The notes below the pieces were generated by a model, which saw only the letters and a list, made by a program, of their open reading frames with translations, had not been told where the DNA came from and did not search any database. A DNA stretch of 64,000 nt from Cobetia marina (GTDB lineage: Bacteria > Pseudomonadota > Gammaproteobacteria > Pseudomonadales > Halomonadaceae): assembly GCF_001720485.1 (NCBI RefSeq), contig NZ_CP017114.1, positions 2,480,001 through 2,544,000 of the forward strand, in the 5' to 3' direction. Below, piece after piece: positions 45,116 through 53,183 of this stretch (the first letter of the stretch is position 1; every line of letters starts with the position of its first letter). The position numbers and the translations under genes are program-made.

Positions 45116-45925
45116 TCAGCGGCCAATCCGGTCAAGCATTCTCTCCATCGTCGCGACCACTTGACGGCACAGCGCATCATCGAGTGCGTCGGCGTGCGGC
45201 GGTGCGAAACGCTGGGCGTCGTTGTCGAAGTACTGACTATTGGCGCCGGCGAATTCCTCATCCAGTGCCGCACGTACCAGGATATCGGCACCGATGCCAA
45301 GATCCTTGCCCGGTACGCCGAAGCCTTCCTTGACCATCTTGCTGGCCAGCAGAGAGCCCGGGTTGACCGCGATCAGGATAGGCCCCTGACCTTCCCAGTC
45401 CTGGGCAAGCATGCGGGTCCACATGGTGATCGCGAGCTTGCTCTGGGCATAGGCCGCGTAGTGGTCGTTGAACGCGACCTCGCCGGTCAGGGCCTTCACG
45501 TCCACGGGGGATTGAGCCGCCGAGGACAGATTGACGACCCGCCCGGCCGGACGCAGTGCCGGCGCCAGTTTCTGGGTGAGCAGATAGGGAGCAAGGGTAT
45601 TGACCACGAAGCGCAGGTCGAGACCGTCCGCCGTCACGACCTTGGGTGCCTGGAAGACACCGGCATTGTTGATCAGGACATCCAGACTGGCATTGGCCGC
45701 CAGCACATCGCTTGCCAGTGAGTCGATGGCGACCAGGTCGGACAGGTCGGCCACGAAACCGGCGACACGCTCAGCCCCTGCCAGCGTCGCAAGTTCGGCG
45801 ACGACACCATTGACCTTCTGCTCGCTACGCCCGTGGATCAGCACGCGATGGCCGCGCTCCAGCAGGGCCTTGGCCGTGACCAGGCCGATGCCATCGGTGG
45901 AACCGGTGATAAGAATGGTTTTCAT
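45116..45925 (-). CDS. Short-chain dehydrogenase/reductase
   Basis: A 269-residue SDR. The nucleotide motif TGSTDGIGLVTAKALLERG sits at the N-terminus, NNAGVF near residues 85-90, and the catalytic pattern S...YxxxK is seen as the Ser of LSSAAQSP and YAQSK. Retinol-dehydrogenase-like SDRs share this layout. AAGGAGAG precedes the ATG at 45925. It is one of three genes (with the MDR and LysR genes) lying between the two copies of the symporter 3' end. The substrate is unknown. Confidence 0.87.
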   Translation of the reverse strand: MKTILITGSTDGIGLVTAKALLERGHRVLIHGRSEQKVNGVVAELATLAGAERVAGFVADLSDLVAIDSLASDVLAANASLDVLINNAGVFQAPKVVTADGLDLRFVVNTLAPYLLTQKLAPALRPAGRVVNLSSAAQSPVDVKALTGEVAFNDHYAAYAQSKLAITMWTRMLAQDWEGQGPILIAVNPGSLLASKMVKEGFGVPGKDLGIGADILVRAALDEEFAGANSQYFDNDAQRFAPPHADALDDALCRQVVATMERMLDRIGR

Positions 45926-46059
45926 GCGCTCTCTCCTTGATATGTCCCACGACGCTTGAGACGCGAACGACAGGGTGTGCCGTATGGCCACACCCTGTCG
46001 TTTGTCTGTGCCAGCGCAGTGTCAGGATGATCCTGCCAATGTGGCTTTCGGTCACGGTA

Positions 46060-47046
46060 TCAGACCTCGACGATGACCTTGCCGGTTGCCTGACCGCTGC
46101 CCAGCCGCGCGTGGGCCTGGCCCACTTCCGCGAGCGGGAAGACCTGATCATCGATGATCGGCTTGAGTGCGCCGGCATCGGCGATACGCGCCATGTCGGC
46201 CAGAATCTCGTGGTGCTCCTGACGACGGAAGTCATGCAGCATCGGGATCAGCATGAAGACGACATGCAGTGACAGGCCCTTGAAGTGCGCGGTGGTCAGA
46301 TCGATGTCCATGAAGGACACGGTCGTCGAGACATGGCCATTGAGCGCGGCAGCCTCGAAGGAGGTCGGCAGGTTGGCGCCGCCGACGGAGTCGAACACGA
46401 TGTCGAAGCCCTTGCCGTCGGTGAGCCTGGCCACATAGTCGGCGACCTGCTCATTGCGGTAATTGATGGCACTGGCCCCCAGGCCTTCGACCAGCGTCTC
46501 GTGCTCATCACGACCGACGGTAGAGGCGACATCGGCACCGAAGTGACGGGCCAGCTGGATGGCGATGTGACCCACACCCCCCGCACCACCGTGAACCAGC
46601 ACCTTCTGACCGGCCTGGATGTTGGCGCGCTTGAGGCCTTCATAGGCCGTGATGCCGACCAGCGGCAGCGCCGCGGCTTCCACCATGCTCAGGGACTTCG
46701 GCTTGTGGGCGATCAGGCGAACATCGGCGGCGATGTACTCGGCCAGCGTACCCGGCAGGTCGGCCAGGCCACCAGCACAGCCATAGACTTCATCCCCGAT
46801 GGCGTAGCCTTCGACGTCCTCGCCCACGGCTTCGACAGTACCGGCGAAGTCCATGCCCAGCAGCGCCGGCAGTGCCGGAGACAGCGGAAGCTCTGCGCCC
46901 ATCTCGCGAATCATGGTGTCGACGGTATTGATGCTGGTGGCGGCGATGCGCACCAGTACCTGACCTGCCGCCGCTTGGGGCTTGGCGATTTCCGCCGCTT
47001 CGAACACTTCGGGACCACCGAATGACGTCACCAGCATCGCTTTCAT
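46060..47046 (-). CDS. Zinc-independent medium-chain reductase (quinone oxidoreductase-like)
   Basis: A 328-residue MDR protein. The N-terminal domain has SINTVDTMIREMGAELP and GMDFAGTVEAVGEDVEG; the cofactor site is VLVHGGAGGVGHIAIQLARH near residue 145. Catalytic zinc ligands are absent. The ATG at 47046 follows AGGAG; the longer frame upstream is not protein-like. It diverges from the LysR gene at 47183 across 136 bases and, with the SDR gene, probably forms that regulator's target operon. Confidence 0.87.
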   Translation of the reverse strand: MKAMLVTSFGGPEVFEAAEIAKPQAAAGQVLVRIAATSINTVDTMIREMGAELPLSPALPALLGMDFAGTVEAVGEDVEGYAIGDEVYGCAGGLADLPGTLAEYIAADVRLIAHKPKSLSMVEAAALPLVGITAYEGLKRANIQAGQKVLVHGGAGGVGHIAIQLARHFGADVASTVGRDEHETLVEGLGASAINYRNEQVADYVARLTDGKGFDIVFDSVGGANLPTSFEAAALNGHVSTTVSFMDIDLTTAHFKGLSLHVVFMLIPMLHDFRRQEHHEILADMARIADAGALKPIIDDQVFPLAEVGQAHARLGSGQATGKVIVEV

Positions 47047-47182
47047 GAGTCTGACTCCTGCGTGAATGTTCATGCCATGGTAATTATCTTCGGCATGAAC
47101 AATAAACGGCGAGTTGATACAATCAGTTTCTATATTTTGTTGAATATCAGTCCACAACACCATCGCCTCGGGGGGAGATGAC

Positions 47183-48085
47183 ATGAATCTTGAGCACCTG
47201 AAGCTGTTCGTCCGTCTCGCCGCCGTGAACAGCATCAGTCAGGCCGGCGAGGACCTGGGACTGTCGCCCGCCGTCGCCAGCTCTCACCTGCGCAAGCTCG
47301 AGGACAGTCTGGGGGTACGCCTGTTGCATCGCACCACGCGTCATGTGGCACTGAGCGAAGAAGGTCGCGCCTTTCTCCCCCACGCAGAAGAGGTGCTGGC
47401 CAGTGCCGAGGCGGCGCGGGCTGCCGTCGGTGCCGGCACCACCACCCCCACCGGCACCTTGCGCATCACGGCATCGGCCTCCTTCGGACGCATGCATCTG
47501 ATCCCCGGGCTGGCCGGCTTTCTGGCACGCTACCCGGACCTCGAGCTGGATCTGCGCCTGACGGATACCATCGTCGATCTGGTGGAAGGCGGCTTCGACA
47601 TCGCGATCCGCAACTCCGCTCTCAAGGATTCGAGTCTGATCGCGCGGCGCCTGGCCCCGGACAAGCGTATCCTGTGTGCTTCTCCGCAATACCTGCAGCG
47701 CCATGGCACTCCAACCCGCCCTGCGGAACTGAAACACCATGAATGCCTGACGCTGATCGGGATGGATCAATGGAGTTTCCAGCACGAGAATCGCGTCGAG
47801 GTGATACGCATCAAGGGCCGCATACGGACCGACAATGGCGAAGCGGTGCGCGATGCCTGCGCCGCGGGCCTGGGCATCACCCTCTCCTCGACCTGGAGTC
47901 TCTATCGTCATCTGGCGAGGGGCGAGCTGGTGGAAGTGCTGCCCGAGACACCGCTGGTCAACGAGACCGGTATCTGGGCGATCTATTCAAGCTCCCGACA
48001 ACTGGCCCCCAAGATCCGGGCGTTTCTGGACTACTTCTCCGAGTACTTCGGTAGCCCGCCTTACTGGGACTTCCCCCAGTCCTGA
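47183..48085 (+). CDS. LysR-family regulator of the SDR/MDR pair
   Basis: A 300-residue LTTR of the CrgA-like subgroup: helix-turn-helix NSISQAGEDLGLSPAVASSH, then LLHRTTRHVALSEEGRAFLP and an effector domain with FDIAIRNSALKDSSLIARRL. GGGGGAG precedes the start. The divergent arrangement suggests control of the reductase genes on the other strand. The truncated symporter copy begins about 100 bases after its stop. Confidence 0.88.
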   Translation: MNLEHLKLFVRLAAVNSISQAGEDLGLSPAVASSHLRKLEDSLGVRLLHRTTRHVALSEEGRAFLPHAEEVLASAEAARAAVGAGTTTPTGTLRITASASFGRMHLIPGLAGFLARYPDLELDLRLTDTIVDLVEGGFDIAIRNSALKDSSLIARRLAPDKRILCASPQYLQRHGTPTRPAELKHHECLTLIGMDQWSFQHENRVEVIRIKGRIRTDNGEAVRDACAAGLGITLSSTWSLYRHLARGELVEVLPETPLVNETGIWAIYSSSRQLAPKIRAFLDYFSEYFGSPPYWDFPQS

Positions 48086-48182
48086 GCCGAAGGCGCGACG
48101 ATTTCGCTTAAGACGGGCCCGCACGTCATAGAAGATGAGCGGCGCGACTCAGGCGATCTTCCAGCGCTTGAGCATCGGCCTG

Positions 48183-48377
48183 GAGTCTCGCCAGCCGCCA
48201 GCCGCGCTTTGACTTCACCACCATCACCGACAAGGTCGGCCATTACGACGAGTCCCTGACCTGATCGGGATGCTTGCCACAAGCGCCCAGGCGGCCCTTG
48301 GCGTACTCGCCGTGATCTGCGGCGCCGTGGTGCGTGACAGTCGTCGCGCTCGCAAGGAGCACCGCGAGCTGGTCTGA
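48183..48377 (+). pseudogene. Truncated second copy of the symporter 3' end and small subunit
   Basis: This 195-base stretch repeats 44718-45011 with one clear mismatch (48289). It contains the last codons of the symporter including its stop, part of the spacer, and the last 24 codons of the small subunit. A 99-base segment (between two copies of CCCTTGGCGT at 44830 and 44929) is missing, removing the small subunit start codon. The near-identity indicates a recent duplication. No product is expected. Confidence 0.9.
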
Positions 48378-48394
48378 CCTTGCCCACACGTAGA

Positions 48395-48449
48395 ACAGCC
48401 ACGGAAAGGCCCGCCCCGAGATGCTCGAGGCGGGCCTTTCAGTGGCTGT
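48395..48449. terminator. Terminator after the truncated symporter copy
   Basis: Nested stems: outer ACAGCCAC / GTGGCTGT and inner GGAAAGGCCCGCC / AGGCGGGCCTTTC with one or two mismatches. It resembles the terminator at 45026-45074 in layout but is clearly diverged. Confidence 0.6.
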
Positions 48450-48598
48450 CGGGTCAACCGGATCCGCTCAGGCCACCCGATGGGCAGATGTCATGACCAG
48501 CAGACTCAGCAGTCGGTGGCCGATGACGGTTGGCGCTCGCCAGGCACGAGCATATCATCGTCGCAACGCAGGATGACCGCGACACGAGGACGAACCAC

Positions 48599-49057
48599 AT
48601 GGACATGATGAGCAGCATGAAAGGACTCGCCGGCGGCGTTCTGATCGGTCTTTCGGCAGTGATGCTGATGGCCTTTCTGGGACGTATCGCCGGTATCAGT
48701 GGCATCACGCGGGGCGCGCTGCTGGAATCAGGCCCGGACCGCCGCTGGCGTATCGCCTTCGTGCTCGGGTTGATCAGCGGCCCGCTGCTCCTTGTGCTGT
48801 TCAATCTTGACTGGGGCAATGTGGCCGAGGGCACGGATGCGCTGATCGGCGATCCCGCCAGCGGGGTGCTGAGCATGATGTTCGCCGGCCTGCTGGTGGG
48901 CCTGGGAACAGGCATCGGCGGCGGCTGCACCAGTGGCCACGGCGTCTGCGGCATCGCGCGTCTCTCCCCGCGCTCGCTGGTGGCCACGGGGGTGTTCGTG
49001 GCCATCGCCATGCTGACGGTCTTCGTGACCCGACATCTGCTGGGAGAGTCACCATGA
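48599..49057 (+). CDS. YeeE/YedE-family half-transporter, first subunit
   Basis: A 152-residue membrane protein with four or so hydrophobic segments. GLGTGIGGGCTSGHGVCGIA contains the conserved Cys of the YeeE/YedE (thiosulfate/sulfur-compound transport) family. The full-length family proteins have two such halves; here they are encoded by two genes, as in PmpAB-type pairs. The ATG at 48599 follows GAGGA. The stop overlaps the next start (ATGA), so the halves are made together. Confidence 0.82.
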   Translation: MDMMSSMKGLAGGVLIGLSAVMLMAFLGRIAGISGITRGALLESGPDRRWRIAFVLGLISGPLLLVLFNLDWGNVAEGTDALIGDPASGVLSMMFAGLLVGLGTGIGGGCTSGHGVCGIARLSPRSLVATGVFVAIAMLTVFVTRHLLGESP

Positions 49058-49467
49058 AAGCTGTCACCGGCTTCATTACCGGGCTGGTCTTCAGCCTCGG
49101 CCTGACACTCAGCGGCATGACCGACCCCGCGCGTGTCGTCGGCTTTCTCGACGTGGCCGGAGACTGGGACCCCACGCTGATCTTCGTGCTTGGCGGGGCG
49201 GTCATCACCACCTTCCTCGGTTATCGCCTCGCCTGGCGACGCAGCACTCCCCTGTTGGGTGAGCGATTCCAACTGCCTACACGCCGCGATATCGATGGTC
49301 GCCTGCTGCTCGGCGCGGCCCTGTTCGGTACCGGCTGGGGCCTGAGCGGATACTGCCCCGGGCCTGCCATCGTCTCCAGCAGCGCCATGAGTCTGCCATT
49401 GGCGGGTTTTCTACTGACGATGCTACTGGGCTGGTGGCTGGCCACGCGCCTGACTCGCGCTCACTGA
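49054..49467 (+). CDS. YeeE/YedE-family half-transporter, second subunit
   Basis: A 137-residue membrane protein with about four hydrophobic segments. The start MKAVTGFITGLVFSLGLTLS and the motif GTGWGLSGYCPGPAIVSS, with its conserved Cys, identify the second half of the transporter. It is coupled to the first by a four-base overlap and is followed by a strong inverted repeat. The transported compound is presumably a sulfur species; the sequence does not say which. Confidence 0.82.
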   Translation: MKAVTGFITGLVFSLGLTLSGMTDPARVVGFLDVAGDWDPTLIFVLGGAVITTFLGYRLAWRRSTPLLGERFQLPTRRDIDGRLLLGAALFGTGWGLSGYCPGPAIVSSSAMSLPLAGFLLTMLLGWWLATRLTRAH

Positions 49468-49491
49468 TCCGAGCGCCACGCAAGAGAAAAT

Positions 49492-49539
49492 CCTTGCATG
49501 AGAAACGCCCGCCGAATGGCGGGCGTTTCTCATGCAAGG
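49492..49539. terminator. Long perfect inverted repeat after the YeeE/YedE pair
   Basis: Two 22-base arms (49492-49513 and 49518-49539) pair perfectly around a GAAT loop. The inner part GAAACGCCCGCC / GGCGGGCGTTTC is an ordinary terminator stem; the outer CCTTGCATGA / TCATGCAAGG extends it well beyond normal length. Confidence 0.75.
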
Positions 49540-49662
49540 CGAGTCACCACGACCACACGGCGCCCTTTCTCTCACGGGACCTCATTGCGATGATCTCGCT
49601 GATCAACAGCCCCGTGGTTCGTGTGCTGGATGAAGTCACATCCACATGAAGCGTCGAAAAGC

Positions 49663-49688
49663 CAAAAAAAAGCCCGCCAATGGCGGGC
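49663..49688 (-). terminator. Terminator downstream of the secreted-protein array
   Basis: Minus-strand stem GCCCGCC / GGCGGGC with a 3-base loop and eight T. It lies about 265 bases beyond the last gene of the six-gene array. Confidence 0.7.
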
Positions 49689-49952
49689 AGGGAATGTCGG
49701 GACAGGACATTCAGGACAGGAAAGCGTTTGAGCAAGGGTTCTGCCATTGACGACGAGTGCGGTCTTGCGTTCGGGTCAAAACACTTGCTCAAGCGTTCTT
49801 CTCTCTCACGAGTTGTTCTCTGGAGCACTGACCATCAGGAGACAACGTGATGGTCAGTGGGTCCATTCAGCAACTGACAGAGGTAGGTCGATGGCATATC
49901 GGCGTCCTTGGCTGTCTTGCAGAGTCGGGGACTATTGCGTTGCCGCGAGCGG

Positions 49953-50300
49953 TTACGCGCTCTCGTTCAAGGCATGTTCGACGCGTGTGGCAGAGACACT
50001 CTTGCCGGCATCGTTGACGTAATCCGCCGAATCGCTTGCCAGTGCACGGGTGGTGCCCTGGATGCCGGCGTTGCTGATGGATGTCTGGACGCGGCTGGCA
50101 GCGACACTCATGCCGGTTTTCACGACATCATCATGATGCAGTGTGGCTTGCTGAGTGACCGGCTGTGCCTGACCCATGATCACGCGATCACTGAGGGTGG
50201 CACGTACGCGGGCATCGGCTTCGCTGTCATTGGCAGAGGCCACGCCAGTGGCGGCAACGGACAATGCGGCAATGGCGAATAGAGACTTGAGAGATTGCAT
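49953..50300 (-). CDS. Secreted repeat-motif protein, array member 1 (most diverged)
   Basis: A 115-residue protein with a signal peptide (MQSLKSLFAIAALSVAATG, cut after ASA). Its mature part contains two copies of the motif G-x-S-V-x-A-x-R-V: KTGMSVAASRVQTSISNAG and DAGKSVSATRVEHALNESA at the C-terminus. The start follows AGGAG. It is the last gene of a six-gene tandem set on this strand. No known family is recognised; the length and motif are shared with its neighbours. Confidence 0.65.
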   Translation of the reverse strand: MQSLKSLFAIAALSVAATGVASANDSEADARVRATLSDRVIMGQAQPVTQQATLHHDDVVKTGMSVAASRVQTSISNAGIQGTTRALASDSADYVNDAGKSVSATRVEHALNESA

Positions 50301-50377
50301 GGGGGTTCTCCTATTGAAAAAGGTCATGTCAGTACAGACACCTGGCCTGCAAGCGTCTGACGCAGACATCGGGCGTC

Positions 50378-50716
50378 TCAGACGTTGACGTCGCTCACGG
50401 CGTGACGAACACGGGTGCCGGCAACGCTATCGCCTGAATCATTGGCGACATCGAATTCCTGCAGGTGGATGGAGCGGTCATGGCCACGGATCTCGTCGTC
50501 ACCGGAGGCAATCTGGAAACGGCCTGCAGAAGTGCTCATGCCGGTTTCCGCGAAGGTCGCCTGGCCTGTCGGTGCCTGCTGAGCGGCACCATGGATGACA
50601 CTTTCACTGACGTTGTGCTGGACACGCTGGGCGGCCGGGCTGTCATCCGCCGCAAAGGTGGCGGTGCTGACGGTGGCGAGAGCGGCGGCGGCGATCAGGG
50701 TCTTGAGAGTGTTCAT
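50378..50716 (-). CDS. Secreted repeat-motif protein, array member 2 (diverged)
   Basis: A 112-residue paralogue with the signal peptide of members 3-5 (MNTLKTLIAAAALATVSTA, cut after TFA) and a more diverged mature part: ETGMSTSAGRFQIASGDDEI and DSGDSVAGTRVRHAVSDVNV. The region upstream of the gene and the first third are nearly the same as in the other units, so divergence is concentrated in the middle and end. Confidence 0.65.
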   Translation of the reverse strand: MNTLKTLIAAAALATVSTATFAADDSPAAQRVQHNVSESVIHGAAQQAPTGQATFAETGMSTSAGRFQIASGDDEIRGHDRSIHLQEFDVANDSGDSVAGTRVRHAVSDVNV

Positions 50717-50783
50717 GATGATTTCCTCGATGAAGATGATGTGATGATCAGGCCTGGAAATGCAGGCCAGGGATGACGGTCAA

Positions 50784-51122
50784 TCAGACGTTGCTGTCGC
50801 TCAGGGCGTGCTGAACGCGGGTAGCGGCGACACTCTTGCCAGCGTCATTGTCGAAGGCCTGTTCACGGCTGGCGGTAGCGCTGCCGTGCCCTTCAATGGA
50901 CGACTGGGTCAGGGCGGTCTCGACACGACCTGCCGCGACGCTCTTGCCGGTTTCCGCGAAGGTGGCCTGAGCCGTCGGGGCCTGCTGGGCGGTGCCGACG
51001 ACGACGTCCTGGCTGACGGACTGCTGGACACGCTGGGCAGCCGGGCTGTCATCCGCCGCGAAGGTGGCGGTGCTGACGGTGGCGAGAGCGGCGGCGGCGA
51101 TCAGGGTCTTGAGAGTGTTCAT
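50784..51122 (-). CDS. Secreted repeat-motif protein, array member 3
   Basis: A 112-residue protein differing from member 4 by a single residue (His for Gln in SSIEGHG). It carries a signal peptide and then AAQRVQQSVSQDVVVG, ETGKSVAAGRVETALTQSSI and DAGKSVAATRVQHALSDSNV, the last two being copies of one 20-residue unit. Only a handful of silent or conservative base changes separate it from members 4 and 5. Confidence 0.7.
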   Translation of the reverse strand: MNTLKTLIAAAALATVSTATFAADDSPAAQRVQQSVSQDVVVGTAQQAPTAQATFAETGKSVAAGRVETALTQSSIEGHGSATASREQAFDNDAGKSVAATRVQHALSDSNV

Positions 51123-51189
51123 GATGATTTCCTCGATGAAGATGAAGTGATGATCAGTCCTGGAAATGCAGGTCAGGGATGATGGTCAA

Positions 51190-51528
51190 TCAGACGTTGC
51201 TGTCGCTCAGGGCGTGCTGAACGCGGGTCGCGGCGACGCTCTTGCCAGCGTCATTGTCGAAGGCCTGTTCACGACTGGCGGTAGCGCTGCCTTGCCCTTC
51301 AATGGACGACTGGGTCAGGGCGGTCTCGACACGACCTGCCGCGACGCTCTTGCCGGTTTCCGCGAAGGTGGCCTGAGCCGTCGGGGCCTGCTGGGCGGTG
51401 CCGACGACGACGTCCTGGCTGACGGACTGCTGGACACGCTGGGCAGCCGGGCTGTCATCCGCCGCGAAGGTGGCGGTGCTGACGGTGGCGAGAGCGGCGG
51501 CGGCGATCAGGGTCTTGAGAGTGTTCAT
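51190..51528 (-). CDS. Secreted repeat-motif protein, array member 4
   Basis: A 112-residue protein identical to member 5, and its 406-bp unit including the upstream region is identical too as far as can be read. The signal peptide and the paired GKSVAA-x-RV motif are as in member 3. Such identity points to a very recent duplication or active gene conversion. Confidence 0.7.
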   Translation of the reverse strand: MNTLKTLIAAAALATVSTATFAADDSPAAQRVQQSVSQDVVVGTAQQAPTAQATFAETGKSVAAGRVETALTQSSIEGQGSATASREQAFDNDAGKSVAATRVQHALSDSNV

Positions 51529-51595
51529 GATGATTTCCTCGATGAAGATGAAGTGATGATCAGTCCTGGAAATGCAGGTCAGGGATGATGGTCAA

Positions 51596-51934
51596 TCAGA
51601 CGTTGCTGTCGCTCAGGGCGTGCTGAACGCGGGTCGCGGCGACGCTCTTGCCAGCGTCATTGTCGAAGGCCTGTTCACGACTGGCGGTAGCGCTGCCTTG
51701 CCCTTCAATGGACGACTGGGTCAGGGCGGTCTCGACACGACCTGCCGCGACGCTCTTGCCGGTTTCCGCGAAGGTGGCCTGAGCCGTCGGGGCCTGCTGG
51801 GCGGTGCCGACGACGACGTCCTGGCTGACGGACTGCTGGACACGCTGGGCAGCCGGGCTGTCATCCGCCGCGAAGGTGGCGGTGCTGACGGTGGCGAGAG
51901 CGGCGGCGGCGATCAGGGTCTTGAGAGTGTTCAT
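51596..51934 (-). CDS. Secreted repeat-motif protein, array member 5
   Basis: Identical in protein sequence to member 4 (112 residues). The upstream 67 bases, with the ribosome site GAGGAAATCATC before the ATG, are also the same in members 3-5. Each gene could therefore be translated separately from one long message or from its own promoter. Confidence 0.7.
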   Translation of the reverse strand: MNTLKTLIAAAALATVSTATFAADDSPAAQRVQQSVSQDVVVGTAQQAPTAQATFAETGKSVAAGRVETALTQSSIEGQGSATASREQAFDNDAGKSVAATRVQHALSDSNV

Positions 51935-52001
51935 GATGATTTCCTCGATGAAGATGAAGTGATGATCAGTCCTGGAAATGCAGGTCAGGGATGATGGTCA
52001 A

Positions 52002-52346
52002 TCAGACGTTGCTGTCGCTCAGGGCGTGCTGAACGCGGGTCGCGGCGACGCTCTTGCCAGCGTCATTGTCGAAGGCCTGTTCACGACTGGCGGTAGCGCT
52101 GCCTTGCCCTTCAATGGACGACTGGGTCAGGGCGGTCTCGACACGACCTGCCGCGACGCTCTTGCCGGTTTCCGCGAAGGTGGCCTGAGCCGTCGGGGCC
52201 TGCTGGGCGGTGCCGACGACGACGTCCTGGCTGACGGACTGCTGGACACGCTGGGCGGCCGGGCTGTCATCCGCCGCGAAGGTGGCGGTGCTGACGGTGG
52301 CGAGAGCGGCGGCGGCGATCAGAGTCTTGAGATTCAGAGTTTTCAT
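52002..52346 (-). CDS. Secreted repeat-motif protein, array member 6 (first in transcription)
   Basis: A 114-residue protein with the same mature sequence as members 4 and 5 but a slightly different start (MKTLNLKTLIAAAALATVS), an extra two residues and a different upstream region with GAAAGGAAAA before the ATG. It is the promoter-proximal gene and presumably carries the original control region. Confidence 0.7.
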   Translation of the reverse strand: MKTLNLKTLIAAAALATVSTATFAADDSPAAQRVQQSVSQDVVVGTAQQAPTAQATFAETGKSVAAGRVETALTQSSIEGQGSATASREQAFDNDAGKSVAATRVQHALSDSNV

Positions 52347-53127
52347 TGGGTTTTCCTTTCTATGTCCTGGGCAATATTGCCCTTGTGATGTCGTATGCAG
52401 TCTTGGCTGCATCCGTCTAGCTTGTTAACAGACTAATGATTATTGCGCTATCACACTAGCCGTGCTGCTGGCAGCTCACTGTTTCCATCAAAGAACCAGA
52501 TTGCGTTGCCTGGGCATTGCCCTGCCCCTGAGGAGTGTTGGTGAACCTCAAGAGGTACAACCTTCAATCCTCTTCTGCATCACTTCTGTACAATCTTGAA
52601 GGTGCGGACATCCCATGATCGAGAGCGGATCAGATGCTTGGCACTGTCCAGGACACTGCCGTATGACGTTTAAACTTTGGTCGCAATCATCAGAAAGGCA
52701 TTCATCAGCAACTTGTCCTCTTACCCTGCTGAAACCCTCACCGTTGTGCTTGATGAGTATTACGCTTGAGCAAACGGGTTGGATGCATGCCATCTTCAAA
52801 AAAGTCGCAGGCGTCTTGACAGATGCCTGCCGTCGACCAGATCCAGACTGCCGTTTCGTGCAATGTGGAGTGAGCGCATTGTGGACGAATCCCGCATCGG
52901 CACATATCCCCCACTGGAACAGCATTGATTCCACTGGCGAACCAATAAAAGCCTGTATTGAACGTCTGGTCAGGCAGCAGTCTACGACTTTGGTAATAAC
53001 CGCAGCGTTATCAATCGCTTACGAAACCCTCTGATGTTGTCCTCGGATCGCCCACATGAGGCATGCCCTCACCTTTGCGCTACCGACGTTTCGTGACAGC
53101 CGGCAAAAAGGCATCGTCAGACACGAA
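52347..53127. other. AT-richer stretch upstream of the array, no supported gene
   Basis: About 780 bases with visibly lower G+C (near 48%) than the flanks. It must contain the array promoter (TTGTTAACA and ATTATTGCG near 52427-52450). Frames at 52548-52934 (minus) and 52615-53034 (plus) overlap each other, are Cys/Ser-rich and match nothing recognisable. Possibly decayed foreign DNA. Confidence 0.4.
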
Positions 53128-53159
53128 AACGCGGGGCAATCCAAGGATTGCCCCGCGTT
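53128..53159 (-). terminator. Terminator of the ADP-ribosylglycohydrolase gene
   Basis: Perfect 15-base arms AACGCGGGGCAATCC / GGATTGCCCCGCGTT with a 2-base centre, then TTTT on the minus strand, 25 bases after the stop. Confidence 0.8.
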
Positions 53160-53183
53160 CAGTCAGCTAGCGTTGCGCGTATC

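Larger units (their letters stand above)
50378..52346 (-). repeat. Tandem array of 406-bp gene units
   Basis: Gene starts lie at 50716, 51122, 51528 and 51934, exactly 406 bases apart, with the first gene of the series (52346) 412 bases further. Units 51166-51571 and 51572-51977 read the same; the neighbouring unit on the right is the same until the signal-peptide region, and units to the left diverge stepwise. Confidence 0.9.

Noticed and set aside
49544..49828. 94-codon minus-strand frame after the YeeE/YedE pair
   Set aside because: It spans a terminator with an eight-T run (49663-49688) and resembles no protein.
50760..52388. Series of long plus-strand open frames (about 140 codons) opposite each array gene
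   Set aside because: They are antisense shadows of the secreted-protein genes; only the minus-strand frames have signal peptides, ribosome sites and conserved motifs. Their regular repetition follows from the DNA repeat.
52548..53034. Two overlapping frames on opposite strands in the AT-rich gap
   Set aside because: Both are rich in Cys, Ser and His with no family resemblance, and they overlap each other. I considered a transposase remnant but could not identify any transposase motif or terminal repeats.
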